From the NCBI RefSeq assembly GCF_022539505.1, contig NC_061510.1:93636292-93700291 (forward strand): DNA of 64,000 bases, given 5' to 3'. The notes beneath the pieces were generated by a model. It saw nothing but the letters and a program-made list of their open reading frames with translations, ran no database searches and was not told the DNA's origin. Positions 1-10,129 of this stretch are shown here, in pieces. This stretch comes from Lolium rigidum. Lineage: Eukaryota > Streptophyta > Magnoliopsida > Poales > Poaceae. Each line of letters starts with the position of its first letter. Position 1 is the stretch's first letter. Made by a program: the position numbers and the translations under genes.

Positions 1-125
1 TTGGGTGGCCGACCTTTTGCTGAAAAGAAGTTGACCAAATTGTGGATAATGCCGACTTTGCAAACATGTTCCAAGGTTGGCCTCGCACCTTTTTTTTCCA
101 AGTGCCGTTGCATGCACCGCTCTAA
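1..125. other. Unassigned left flank
   Basis: Short flank to the left of the first Harbinger element. It ends with the TAA target duplication at 123-125. I see no gene, repeat end or RNA in it. The reading frame that is open across 1-396 runs through the element's inverted repeat and is not supported as a gene. Confidence 0.4.
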
Positions 126-1896
126 GAGCATCTCCAGTCGCGTCCCCCAAACCGTCCCCCAAAGCGATTTGGGGCGCGCCGGACAAAAAAAGCGTTCCAG
201 CCGCGTCCCCCAAAGCCCTTTTTTTTCCGGCGCGGCCCGATACGGTGTCCGGCGCCCCGAGCCCGTCCCCGTCCCACAGGGGACGCTCCGGGGACACCGG
301 ACACAACGAAAAGCGAGGCGGGGAGTGGCGGGGCCGACGCGTCAGCGGCACGGAAGGCTAAAACCCCGTCGCCTACCTTTGGTCAAGCGACGTTAATGGC
401 GTCCCTGTTTTCCCAGGCGACGCAGGGACGCGTCTCGTCGTGCATGGCCGCGTGGCCGTCCGCGCCGGAGTTATTGCGTGCAACCACCCGCTGCCGCCGC
501 TGTTTCAAGACGCCCTCCGGTTATCGCCGCTCATCATAATCCTTCTCGTCGCCGCCGCCTCCCCTTCCCGGATCCTCTACTCGCCGCTCAAAAATGTCGT
601 CCTCCCGCAAGATCGCCGCGGCGAACGGCTTCGGCCGCGGCAGCCTCATCGTGGCGGAGGCGTGGGCGCCGTACCACGCCCGGTATCCGGTCCCCGCCGG
701 ACGTGCGGCTGCCAGCGCGGCCGGCGGCTGGAAGATGGCCGTGAACGGCATTGGCATCCCGCCGCCGCCGAAGCCAGACACGCAGCAATGGCGGGACGCC
801 ATCAAGGCCCGTCGGGCTCAACTCACCGCCGAGGAGCGGGCGGATCCGACATGGGCGGCCAAGGACAACGACGACTGGTGGACGACGTACTTCAAGGCCA
901 AGTACGACGTTGAGCTGCACAGCACCGACGGGCTCATCGGCGGGCCCAACGAGCCGGAACAGGGAAGGCCGCGCCTCGTTGCGGGGCGTTCCGGGCGTAC
1001 CCTCGAGAACGTCATCCGCGGCCTCCGCAACGGCGCTCCGCGGGCCGGAGATGCCGTCGTCGCCGCCGCCTTCTCCTCAATGGCAGCCGAGGAGGACGAC
1101 GTACTCGTCCTCCTCGCACTCTTCTTCCTCGGGGCCGGCGCGATCGACGCCGTCGTCGTCGTACCGGTCGGCGCCGTATACCGTTCCCAAACGGGAGGTC
1201 AAGGAGGAGCCGGCGGACGCCCGTCAACACGAGGCGTGGCGGTAGCGGCAGCGGGCGGCAGCAAGGGAGGCGCGGCGGCGCCCTCCTCATCCCGAAGCCG
1301 GAGGTGAAGGAGGAGCCGGAGGAAGCGTCGCGAGGCGGCGGCCGCCGGCGGAGTACGAGCGGCAGCAGCGGCTCATCGCCGGCAGCCGACGACCCCGAGG
1401 ACCGCCCGGGGCTGCGGGCGGCGTTCTTGGCGTCCATGGACGACAAGGACGCCCGGAGGGGCGACCCGGACGCGGCGATCGCCATGTCCATCCGCGACTC
1501 CGGCAAGCCGGCTGGTGGACCTCACCGACGACGGCGAGGCAGGACCAAGCGGCTTGGTGAAGGACGAGCCCGTGGACGAGCCCGTCGACGAGCGCGTCAA
1601 GCAGGAGGTCGTCACCGACGAGATGTACAACTTCCGGCAGTACTACGACGCCTCCGGCCGCCGCAAGTGGTTCTAGATTAGGTTTAGTTTTAAAGTTAGT
1701 CAAATTTCGTTCGAATCTATGTAAGTTTGGACGAATCTAATCGAATCTAGTCAAGTTTAAAATTTGCGAAATTTTGTTTGGGGGACGCGACTGGGGAGCG
1801 ACGTCCCCCAAACGCGGCACGAACGAAACACGTCCCCCAAACGCTCAATCCGGCGCGGTTTGGGGGACGGTTTGGGGGACGCGACTGGAGATGCTC
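126..1896 (+). mobile_element. Non-autonomous PIF/Harbinger element with captured gene
   Basis: The element is bounded by long terminal inverted repeats beginning GAGCATCTCCAGTCGCGTCC at 126 and its reverse complement ending at 1896; the match continues for about 38 bp. It is flanked by TAA at 123-125 and TAA at 1897-1899. A 3-bp TAA/TTA duplication with a GC-rich repeat starting G(A/G)GCATCTCC is characteristic of the PIF/Harbinger superfamily. A second copy of the CCCCCAAA-rich motif lies subterminally at both ends. There is no transposase inside; the interior carries a broken host-like reading frame, so mobilisation would need a transposase in trans. Confidence 0.85.
594..1676 (+). pseudogene. 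Captured gene of unknown function, frameshifted
   Basis: A GC-rich plant-like coding sequence starts at an ATG at 594 (MSSSRKIAAANGFGRG) and stays open through a Trp- and Asp-rich stretch near 820-930. It then shifts frame several times. Acidic and basic blocks with repeated VKEEP-type motifs appear in other frames around 1190-1320, and a final segment around 1510-1675 (starting VDLTDDGEAGPSG, ending in ASGRRKWF and TAG) is in yet another frame. At least three frameshifts make this a pseudogene. The domain family is not recognised. It sits wholly inside the Harbinger element, in line with gene capture. The product is most likely a nuclear or transposon-associated hypothetical protein, but no function can be given. 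Confidence 0.55.
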
Positions 1897-2315
1897 TAAG
1901 GGCTCATAAAAAGGTATGTAACGCATAGGAACGATTGAATGCGTTAAACCAGCTTGCATTGGGTTGGACAGCAACATGATAATTCATAGGCGCCAAAGTT
2001 GGGAGATTACGTCAAGCACGCCATAGTACAGTGTCATAAATAAACTAGTTCGGGAGGTTTTTCGTAACCCTGTTTTTGGAGCAATGACGTACATACTACA
2101 GTTCACAAGTTCCATCAAGTTTTCCGAACGTTGCCGCAACATATTTGGGAATTCGAACGTTGCAAATGGTGGAGTTGAGTTTACTGTCTTCCTGTACAAG
2201 TCCATTGATATCAGGTTCCTTCGACATCAAGCAACGCGGACGGTAATAATTGATTTTGGTGATGGAGGTGTTTTCGGAACGTAGTAGCCACCTAATCTGC
2301 CAAAGGAAAACAATA
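1897..2315. other. Intergenic, nothing recognised
   Basis: AT-rich spacer between the first Harbinger element and a degenerate MITE. Short open frames on both strands (for example around 1984-2284) have no recognisable domain and no gene structure. Confidence 0.4.
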
Positions 2316-2416
2316 CTCCATCCGCGCTAAATATCTTTGGCAGGTTTAATCAACATAGGTATGTTTTAGCGTACATTTTAACTAAATCTGTGACAAATAA
2401 TTAGCACCGGTGGGAG
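2316..2416. repeat. Degenerate Stowaway-like MITE
   Basis: The ends read CTCCATCCGCGCTAAATATC at 2316 and, as reverse complement of the right end at 2416, CTCCCACCGGTGCTAATTAT. These resemble the CTCCCTCCGT ends of Triticeae Stowaway (Tc1/mariner) MITEs, and the arms continue as related GGCAGGTTT and GTCACAGATTT. TA precedes the left end at 2314-2315; the right-hand TA has decayed to CA. Length is about 100 bp with no coding capacity. Confidence 0.5.
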
Positions 2417-2556
2417 CACTTAATAATTAGACCCGTCTTGTTCCCAGCAAGCTTTATCAAAACATATTCCGTGCTCTCTTTCAGTTCAAACAAAAACATG
2501 TTTCCCGAATTATTATTGCCATTATTCCAGCGTGCAAAAACGATGATGCTCCATTG

Positions 2557-2620
2557 CTCCCTCAGCCCGAAGTAGCTGTCACAGATTGAACCCGTGACAA
2601 GTATTTAGAACCAGAGGGAG
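2557..2620. repeat. Short Stowaway-like MITE
   Basis: The left end CTCCCTCAGCCCGAAGTAGC at 2557 pairs imperfectly with the right end GAACCAGAGGGAG at 2620, and the inner arms CTGTCACAGATT and CGTGACAAGTATTT are also complementary in part. TA follows at 2621-2622. The size (about 64 bp) and the CTCCCTC/GAGGGAG ends fit a Thalos-like Stowaway MITE of the Tc1/mariner type. Confidence 0.6.
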
Positions 2621-3050
2621 TAGTCAATCGCAATATGATTCGTGCAAGCATGAGTTGCAACTACAACTAATTAATTTCACATAGAGTTGCAACCGAGAAA
2701 AATGCTAGTCCTATTCATTGCTTAGTGATTCGTGATAGTCGTGAGTTATGATATGAGTTGTAAATGCCCTGAATCGTTTGATTGCTTCCTTCAGTGTGGA
2801 ATCCAACAGAGATTAGATGGCATCACGGTACAAAACTATAGAACCTAATATTTGTTTCATGTTTATTTCGGTGAGCCTCAAGATATATACACACATATAG
2901 AGAGATACATGCAGAAGAAACCTGAAGTACAAGATATTGTAGAGTTCTAGTTAAACTAAACTTGTATACTCGTTTTCTAGCAATCATCTGGTCAGTGTAC
3001 CGAGAATATGTTGCACCCACAACTGTGTCCTTAATTTAGCCAACTCGTAA
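2621..3050. other. Intergenic, nothing firm
   Basis: AT-rich sequence with several scattered GTTGCAAC-type words (about 2650-2695). Similar words occur near 20850-20940, so both may derive from an unassigned AT-rich repeat. No gene is seen. The last three bases (3048-3050) are the TAA duplication of the next element. Confidence 0.3.
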
Positions 3051-5166
3051 GGGCATCTCCACCGGCGTGACGCAAACGGACGCTGAGCGACCGTTTTTGT
3101 CCGCCGTAATCGGAAATGCGTCTGGGGCCTGCTCCAGCGGGACGACGCAAAGTGACCGGGCCGTCCGCGGAGACGCAAACCTGGCCCAAATATGCGCTAG
3201 GTTTGCGTCTCCGCGGACGCTCGGCGGTCGCGCGGAGCGTCCTCCATTTCTTACCCGGTCTCGCATGTCAGGGACAGCGAAATCGACCGCTTCGATTTGC
3301 TTCTTTTTCCCCTTCTTTGCTGCCCTAGTGCGTCGCCACCACCCCAACCCCACCCGCCGCCGTCCGGCCGCAGCGCCGTAGTAGTCGCCGTCAGCTTCGT
3401 TCTTGCCGCGCGGGAGAGCAGGAGCGTACTCGGGCTTGGCTCCGCCGCGTACCTGCCGGCTGTTTTCGGGCGAAACGCTCCCGGCTGCGCCGCCCTTCCG
3501 CGCCGCCCACGGCCTATTCGGTCAATTGCGCCGATAGGTTTCTTACTCGTGTTTTCGGCGCTATTGTGCGCGGCCATTGATCCGCAGTTTGTACCCACGC
3601 AGATGGACATGTGGCAGATGTTGAACAAGTTCCGCGCGGAGGTCGTCGACTCCTCTTCCGACGAGGAGTCCGATCAGTCGACGCAGACATTGGCAACTAC
3701 TGCGGCCTCCATGATCCACGAGTTCACCTCTAACCCGGGGCCGCAGCATCGGGGCTCTGTGAAGGGACGCTCCAAAAACCTGCCGCGCAACAGAGTGGAA
3801 GGGCAGGCCCGCCTCCACCAGGACTACTTCCACCTCACCAATCCGATCTTCCCGGAAAAACTGTTCCAGCGCCGATACAGGATGTCAAGGGACCTGTTCT
3901 TGGTCATTCTACGGGGCGTCAGAAACTACGACCCCTACTTTCAATGCAGGCGCGATGCAACATGTGCGTTAGGCTTCACCTCCTACCAAAAATGCTCCGC
4001 GGCTATTCGCATGCTCTTATATGGAATGGCTGCGGATATATTCGATGAGTATCTTCGAATGGGTGAGAGCACCTGCCTTGATGCCATGTACAGGTTTTGC
4101 CGAGCCGTGATTGCCGTGTTCTGAGAGTATTACTGTAGGGAGCCAACTGTTGAGGATACAAGGCGGCTCCTGTCTATCAACGAGTCTAAAGGCTTCCCAG
4201 GAATGATTGGCAGCATAGATTGCATGCACTGGCAGTGGACAAACTGTCCATTTGGATGCCAGGGTGCGTACAGCGGGCATGAGGAGGGACGGACTGCCAT
4301 TCTTGAAGCTGTCATATCTCAAGATTTATGGATTTGGCATTCATTATTTGGCATGGCCGGTTCCAACAATGACATCAATGTGTTGCACCGATCACCGGTT
4401 TTCAACCGGCTCATGCAAGGCAAGGCTCCCCGTGTGGGCTATGAGATCAATGGAAATGCATATGACAAGCCATATTATCTTGCTGATGGCATCTACCCTG
4501 ACTGGACCACATTTTGGTGAAGACTGTCCGTAATCCAAACTCCGAGAAGACGAGGAGGTTTGCCAAGATGCAAGAGGCTTGCAGGAAAGATGTGGAGCGA
4601 GGATTTGGTGTGCTCCAAGCTCGGTGGGCAATTGTCCGTCACCCGGCAAGAACATGGTCGCTGAAGACCATGCATGAGGTGATGACATGCTGCGTGATCA
4701 TGCACAACATGATCGTTGAGAACGAACGTCTTGATGGCCGCAATAAGAACCACTGGGAATTCCAAGGTGAGCTGGTTGCGCCACTTCCTGGAGCTTCATC
4801 TTGGCAGGACTATCTACATAGGAATGTAGAAGTCACTGACGAGAACGTCTCCAAACAGCTGCAAACGGATCTGATTGAGCATCAGTGGACATTGGCTGGC
4901 CATGAAGATCATGCCTAGAGAAATACTATCTTATTTTCATGTCGACTTTTAAAAATTTAAATGTAATAACTATGACTTCGTTGATTTCCTTATTTTGTTG
5001 TCTGAAAACTTCGTAAATTGATGCAAACGTGAAAATGCGTCGGCCCGCTGGAGCCACCCCTAGGTGCAAACGGACGCGCGGACAAAAACGATCTGTCGAG
5101 CGTCCGCCGCGTGACGCAAACGGATATTTCGGACGTCCGAAATGCATCGCGCCGCTGGAGATGTAC
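3051..5166 (+). mobile_element. PIF/Harbinger element with transposase
   Basis: The left terminus GGGCATCTCCACCGGCGTGA at 3051 matches, with mismatches, the reverse complement of the right terminus (GTACATCTCCAGCGGCGCGA) ending at 5166. TAA at 3048-3050 and TAA at 5167-5169 form the target duplication. Subterminal GACGCAAACGGA words recur at both ends. The interior encodes one Harbinger-type DDE transposase on the plus strand. Autonomous members of this superfamily normally carry a second, Myb-like gene, which I do not find in this 2.1 kb element, so it is probably not self-sufficient even apart from the lesions in the transposase. Confidence 0.88.
3603..4918 (+). pseudogene. Harbinger DDE transposase, one stop and one frameshift
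   Basis: The protein belongs to the plant transposon/HARBI1-like nuclease family, which cuts and re-inserts the element at TAA targets. The likely start is the ATG at 3603 (MDMWQMLNKF); the frame is open upstream to 3297. After an acidic, Ser-rich leader the conserved N-terminal block is clear (about 3780-4120). An in-frame TGA at 4122-4124 interrupts it, and the same frame then continues to about 4515, where a frameshift moves the C-terminal part into another frame, ending at TAG 4916-4918. Catalytic residues are still visible: Asp in GSIDCMHW (codon 4218), Asp in SNNDINV (codon 4371) and Glu in DVERGFG (codon 4595). Two lesions in about 1.3 kb indicate a fairly recent loss of function. Confidence 0.85.
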
Positions 5167-5606
5167 TAAGTGTAATTGTCCATCATTTAGAGGCCGAGAA
5201 GAGAATGGTCATGATTTGTCCATAACCCATCATTGACCACCTGGAGGTGGCAGGTACGTGCTGCGAATAGGAGCATGTGAAAAGGGAAGTCAGTTTCTCC
5301 CGTTCATGCTGGCCGTGGCACAGTGTAGTAGAGACGCACGGACATGCGGTGCCGGGTGATGGACGAGTTGACGACCGAAAGAGGCGTGGCCGCGTGGGTG
5401 AGACGGCCGGCCACCGACACGACGTCCGTCCGATGATTTTCTCGTCGAACATGGTGGGAAAAAGAATGGCTGCCGCGCTAGCCTTGAATGTATGTGCGTC
5501 CGTGCGGGCGAGGCCACCGGCCTACCTAGCTGGTGGGGTCCTCTCATGCCTTCGAGGCCTTGACTGGAGGAGCGCGGCGAGTGGGCCCGTGGGATATGCT
5601 TAAAAT
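5167..5606. other. Intergenic, GC-rich, nothing recognised
   Basis: Spacer between two Harbinger-type elements. It is GC-rich, with short open frames on both strands that have no recognisable domain, splice structure or repeat termini. Confidence 0.4.
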
Positions 5607-6622
5607 CCCTGCTCATTTCCAACGGGCCATCCCCGCGCGTGCGTTCGGATGGGTCGAAACGGACAAAAACGCGGCCAGCGTGTGGACCCATCCCAAAAAC
5701 GGATGGCCGCGCCGTCCGGGACGACCCAAACCCGGCCCAAATCTGGGACGAGTTTGCGTGGCCGCGGACGCCGATGGCTGGCCGCGCGCGTCCGCCCCTT
5801 GTCCACCCCTGGCCCGCGTGTCATGGACATAACAAATATTTTTCATTAAAAAGTACCCATTACAATTTTTTTTTAGCCTACTACTTCTATCCTAATACGT
5901 ACGGGGCCGGCGGCCTCGCCGGCGACTCTTCACCGGCTCGCCGTCGGCGCCGTGGATTTCACTCGACGCGGATGGCCTATACGCGTGAGGATTCCACTCC
6001 AGCTTCGAGCTGGGTGGCGCGGCGGAGGACTTGATCCTCCTCCTTTCCGCTCGCGCGCCTCGGGCGCTCGCGCTCCGCCTCCTGAGGCGGCACCATCCGC
6101 TTCCCGCATAGCTCTAGTTCCTGCAGGGCGGCGCGTTCCATAGCGGTGCGCGCCTCCAGGCGGACGCGGCCGGCGGCCTGGGCCTCGTGGTTCCCGTTCC
6201 GCCGGCGCATGCGCTCTTGTCGGCCGCGCTCCGCCGACGCAGCAGCCTCCCGGGCGCGCCGCTTGGGCTAGGGCATCTGGATGAGGTGGCGGGCTGCTCG
6301 CATAGCGAGCAGCTCGTTCTTCTGCCCGAGGAGGTCGCCTAATCGGCGGCGGCCGGCCCGGCAGGTCGCCTCGTGCTCCTTCGTCACGCGGGTGAGGTCG
6401 GCGAGACGCTCCTCGATGGCACCGTTGATGTTGGCCAGCGCGAGGTCCTCCTCGTTCACGGGCTCCTCCTCCGCGGCGGCCGCCCCCTCCTCCGCGGCCT
6501 CGTACCAGCCGTCCGCGGTCTCGTGCCAGCCGTCCGCACCCGCCTCCACCATCTCCGCGTCCCCTTCCTTCTTCGCCGCCGCCTCGGCAGCGACGCGAAG
6601 CGCGTCGTCGTCGGCGACCCAC
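5607..6622. mobile_element. Left part of a third Harbinger-like element
   Basis: The sequence from about 5611 (GCTCATTTCCAACGGGCC) is typical of a GC-rich Harbinger-type terminal inverted repeat, followed by repeated subterminal words built on GGACGACCCAAA and GGATGGCC up to about 5820. It contains a captured coding fragment on the minus strand. Its right part is absent because retrotransposon A begins at about 6623. The matching right terminus was not found beyond A, so the exact left boundary and the target duplication are uncertain. Confidence 0.55.
5977..6622 (-). pseudogene. Captured coiled-coil-like fragment, truncated
   Basis: On the minus strand an Ala-, Glu- and Arg-rich frame enters from the retrotransposon junction at 6622 and reads through an acidic segment (about 6560-6440). 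A heptad-like stretch follows, with IEERLADLTRVTKEHEATC around 6420-6360 that is likely coiled coil. A TAG at 6268-6270 interrupts, and the same frame then continues with charged residues to about 5977. The 5' end is missing because of the retrotransposon insertion. I do not recognise the family; similar Ala/Glu/Arg-rich open frames are common as gene fragments in grass transposons. Confidence 0.4.
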
Positions 6623-8224
6623 TGCTGTTGGCGTGGTAGTAGTTAACACACGTCCGTTGGGAACCCCAAGAGGAAGGTGTGATGCGTACAACAGCGAGTT
6701 TTCCCTCAGTATAAAACCAAGGTTATCGAACCAGTAGGAGTCAAGGAACACGTGAAGGTTGTTGGTGACGGAGTGTAGTGCGGCGCAACACCAGGGATTC
6801 CGGTGCCAACGTGGAACCTGCACAACACAATCAAAATACTTTGCCCCAACGTAACAGTGAGGTTGTCAATCTCACCGGCTTGCTGTAAACAAAGGATTAG
6901 ATGTATAGTGTGGAAGATGATGTTTGTTTAAGGAGAACAGGAAAGAACAATTGCAGTAGATTGTATTTCAGATGTAAAGAATGGACCGGGGTCCACAGTT
7001 CCCTAGTGGTGTCTCTCCCATAAGATAAATAGCATGTTGGGTGAACAAATTACAGTTGGGCAATTGACAAATAAAGAAGGCATAACAATGCACATACATA
7101 TATCATGATGAGTACTATGAGATTTAATCGGGGCATTACGACAAAGTACATAGACCGCTATCCGACATGCATCTATGCCTAAAAAGTCCACCTTCGAGTT
7201 ATCATCCGAACCCCTTCCAGTATTAAGTTGCAAACAACAAACAATTGTATTAAGTATGGTGCGTAATGTAATCAACACAAATATCCTTAGACAAAGCATC
7301 GATGTTTTATCCCTAGTGGCAACAACACATCCACAACCTTAGAACTTTCTGTCACTATCCCAGATTCAATAAAGGCATGAACCCACTATCGAGCATAAAT
7401 ACTCCCTCTTGGAGTCACAAGTATCAACTTGGCCCGAGCCTCTACTAGCAACGGAGAGCATGCAAGAACATAAACAACATATATGATAGATTGATAATCA
7501 ACTTGACATAGTATTCAATATTCATCGGATCCCAACAAACACAACATGTAGGATTACGGATAGATGATCTTGATCATGATAGGCAGCTCACAAGATCTAA
7601 CATGATAGCACAATGAGGAGAAGACAACCATCTAGCTACTGCTATGGACCCATAGTCCAGGGGTGAACTACTCACACATCGATCCGGAGGCGATCATGGC
7701 GATGAAGAGACCTCCGAGAGATGATTCCCATCTCCGGCAGGGTGCCGGAGGCGATCTCCTGAATCCCACGAGATGGGATTGGCGGCGGCGTCTCTGGAAG
7801 GTTTTCCGTATCGTGGCTCTCGGTACTGGGGGTTTCGCGACGAAGGCTTTAAGTAGGCGGAAGGGTAGGTTTAGGGGCGACGCGAGGGACCCACACGCTA
7901 GGGCCGCGCGGCCAGGGCCTGGGCCGCGCCGCCCTAGTGTGGCGTCGCCTCGTCGCCCCACTTCGTAATCCTTTCGGTCTTCTGGAAGCTTCGTGGAAAA
8001 ATAAGACCCTGGGCGTTGATTTCGTCCAATTCCGAGAATATTTCCTTTGTAGGATTTCTGAAACCAAAAACAGCGAAAAACGACAACCGGCTCTTCGGCA
8101 TCTCGTAAATAGGTTAGTGCCGGAAAATGCATAATAATGACATATAATGTGTATAAAACATGTGAGTATCATCAATAAAGTAGCATGGAACATAAGAAAT
8201 TGTAGATACGTTTGGGACGTATCA
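6623..8224 (-). repeat. 3' LTR of element A
   Basis: About 1.6 kb LTR in minus orientation. Read on the minus strand it begins TGATACGTCCCAAACGTATC at 8224 and ends at about 6623. Its inner part is nearly identical to the partial 5' LTR at 14994-15757 and clearly homologous to the LTRs of C, D and G. A candidate TATA region, read on the minus strand as CCTACTTAAAG, lies at about 7848-7858. Confidence 0.88.
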
Positions 8225-8243
8225 AACATCCCCAAGCTTAGTT

Positions 8244-8263
8244 CCTACTCGCCCTCGAGTAGG
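8244..8263 (-). other. Hairpin upstream of the polypurine tract (A)
   Basis: Perfect 8-bp inverted repeat CCTACTCG / CGAGTAGG with a 4-nt loop, 19 bp inside the 3' LTR and directly next to the purine-rich GGAACTAAGCTTGGGGATG (minus strand) that should prime plus-strand DNA synthesis. The same structure stands at 53605-53624 in D. A variant with one compensatory pair change stands at 60883-60901 in C. Confidence 0.7.
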
Positions 8264-8324
8264 TAAACGATAACAAAGATAATTTCTGAAGTGACATGCT
8301 ATCATAATCTTGATCAATACTATT

Positions 8325-10114
8325 TTTTAACCATGAAACTGTGGGGCAAAACCCCCACAGCATTTTATTAAAACTCAACCAACTGTACAGAAAGATATAT
8401 ACAAAGAAGAAAGAGAAAAAAAAAAGTTACAAGAGATTGTCAATCCATGATTTAAACATGTCAGAATGTTTGTCTGTCACTCTATGCACATGCAAAGAGG
8501 CTTCATGCACGAACTGTCTCTTCCAGGAAGCAAAGGAGGGTCTGATATTCTCAAAAATTGCTCCATTTCTCTGTTTCCAAATGTGCCAGCAGGCTAAAAT
8601 AACAACTTCTGTGAAAAAAGGCTTGGAGAACACCTTCCTGGCTGCAATAAACATCTCCTCAATTGTGTCATGCTGTGTCCACTCAATTTGTAAATAATTC
8701 CATATCCTCCTGCTGAAGTTACAATCAAAGAAAAGATGAATCCAATCCTCAGTAGTATGAGTAGGGCATAACACACAGGTAAAATCTGAAGTGACATTCC
8801 AGTTTCTTCTGCGCAACATATCTCGAGTATTCAGCCTATCACTGACTAAGAGCCATGCAAAAACCTTGATTCTCAAGACCACTTTACACTTCCATATCCA
8901 AGAATGCAGTCTACTATTTGGCAGATGTGAAAAGCGATGATTATAGAAAAGTTGAGCTGAAAAAATACCACGCTTCCAAATTGTTGCCCAAACATCGGTA
9001 CTCGTAGCTGTTCGGACTAATGGTGTCAAGGAAAAGCTGCATGTTATTGAATTCCTCATAAGCTTGTTGTGACGAGAGGAAGATAAAAGAGAGATGATCT
9101 GTCTTGACATTGAATTACTTCCTTGACAGAGAGCAGTGTGTCCAAAGCAAAGGAATGCGATCTTGGGTATTTTTACGAGAATAAAATCCCATTCCATTTA
9201 TCATTCCAAAAAAGAATAGAATCACTGCCACAGTTCGTTGCGAGTACACCGCTTTCTCGTATTTATCCACTAATTTCATAATGTCCCTCCACCAAAAAGA
9301 CCCACACAGATTTGTAGCTTGAGGAACCCCATTAGGATAATAACTCCATACTAATTTCACCCATGGTATATCTTCCTTGTTATAGAACTTGTGTAGATGC
9401 TTCATTAACAAAGCTTCATTCTGCTTCTTAAAATCCAAAATTCCCAGACCTCCCTTTTGTTTGGGTTTACAGATCATGTCCCATGCTGCTAGTGATTTAC
9501 CTTTGGAATCAGACTTTCTGTCACTCCATAGACAATGCCTGATTATTCTGTTGAGTTGCTTAATAATACCAGGAGGAATGTCCAGAGAGCACATGAAGAA
9601 AATAGGCATTGAGCTCAAGCAAGATCTTATAAGTTGTAATCTTCCACCATATGCCAAGAAAGTTGAGGTGGCCACTAATCTTCTTTCCAATCTATCCACC
9701 AAGGGCATTAAATCCTGTATCTTAGGCCTAGTTGTTCCCATAGGTAGTCCCAAATATGTAAAGGGCATGCTCTGTACCACACATCCAAACACTTGAGCCA
9801 AATCTTGTGCTTGTTCATCAGAAATATTAATGGGAAGAAGGCAAGACTTGTGATAGTTAACATATAGACCAGTGGATTTACTGAAATTATACAGAGCATT
9901 TTTAAGAATTTCCAATTGATTTGCATCAGCTTGCATAATCAGCAAAGTATCATCAGCATACTGTAAGATAGGGAAATCAGGGTCCCCAGTTATTATTGGC
10001 AACTGCAGTAACTCATTATGAAGTAAGTCATTCACTACTGACTGTAAAACATCTCCTCCAAGTACATACAAAAGAGGAGAAAGTGGGTCTCCCTGCCTGA
10101 CACCCCTCTTGCAT
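8325..10114 (-). mobile_element. 5'-truncated LINE inserted in element A
   Basis: The insertion is framed by a 15-bp target duplication, TTGATCAATACTATT, at 8310-8324 and 10115-10129. The short T-run at its left edge (8323-8328) is the 3' poly(A) side of a minus-strand non-LTR retrotransposon. It holds only the C-terminal half of ORF2: the last part of the reverse transcriptase with the catalytic QYADDTLL motif (near 9945-9965), and a zinc-binding reverse-transcriptase-associated domain with CVLCPTHTTEDWIHLFFDC (about 8720-8780). A frameshift near 9200 separates the two parts. 5' truncation during target-primed reverse transcription explains the missing N-terminal half. Confidence 0.9.
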
Positions 10115-10122
10115 TTGATCAA
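8427..10122 (-). pseudogene. LINE ORF2 C-terminal part (reverse transcriptase, zinc-binding domain)
   Basis: The first segment begins at the 5' truncation point (its frame runs into the target duplication) with KRGVRQGDPLSPLLYV, a conserved block of plant LINE reverse transcriptases. It continues through YADD and the thumb region to about 9200. The second segment, in another frame, runs to 8427 and contains the Cys/His cluster of the zf-RVT domain. The first third of ORF2 (endonuclease and the start of the reverse transcriptase) is absent. It cannot encode an active protein. Confidence 0.85.
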
Positions 10123-10129
10123 TACTATT

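Noticed and set aside
1..396. Partial gene entering from the left edge
   Set aside because: The frame runs straight through the inverted repeat of the Harbinger element and has no recognisable protein features.
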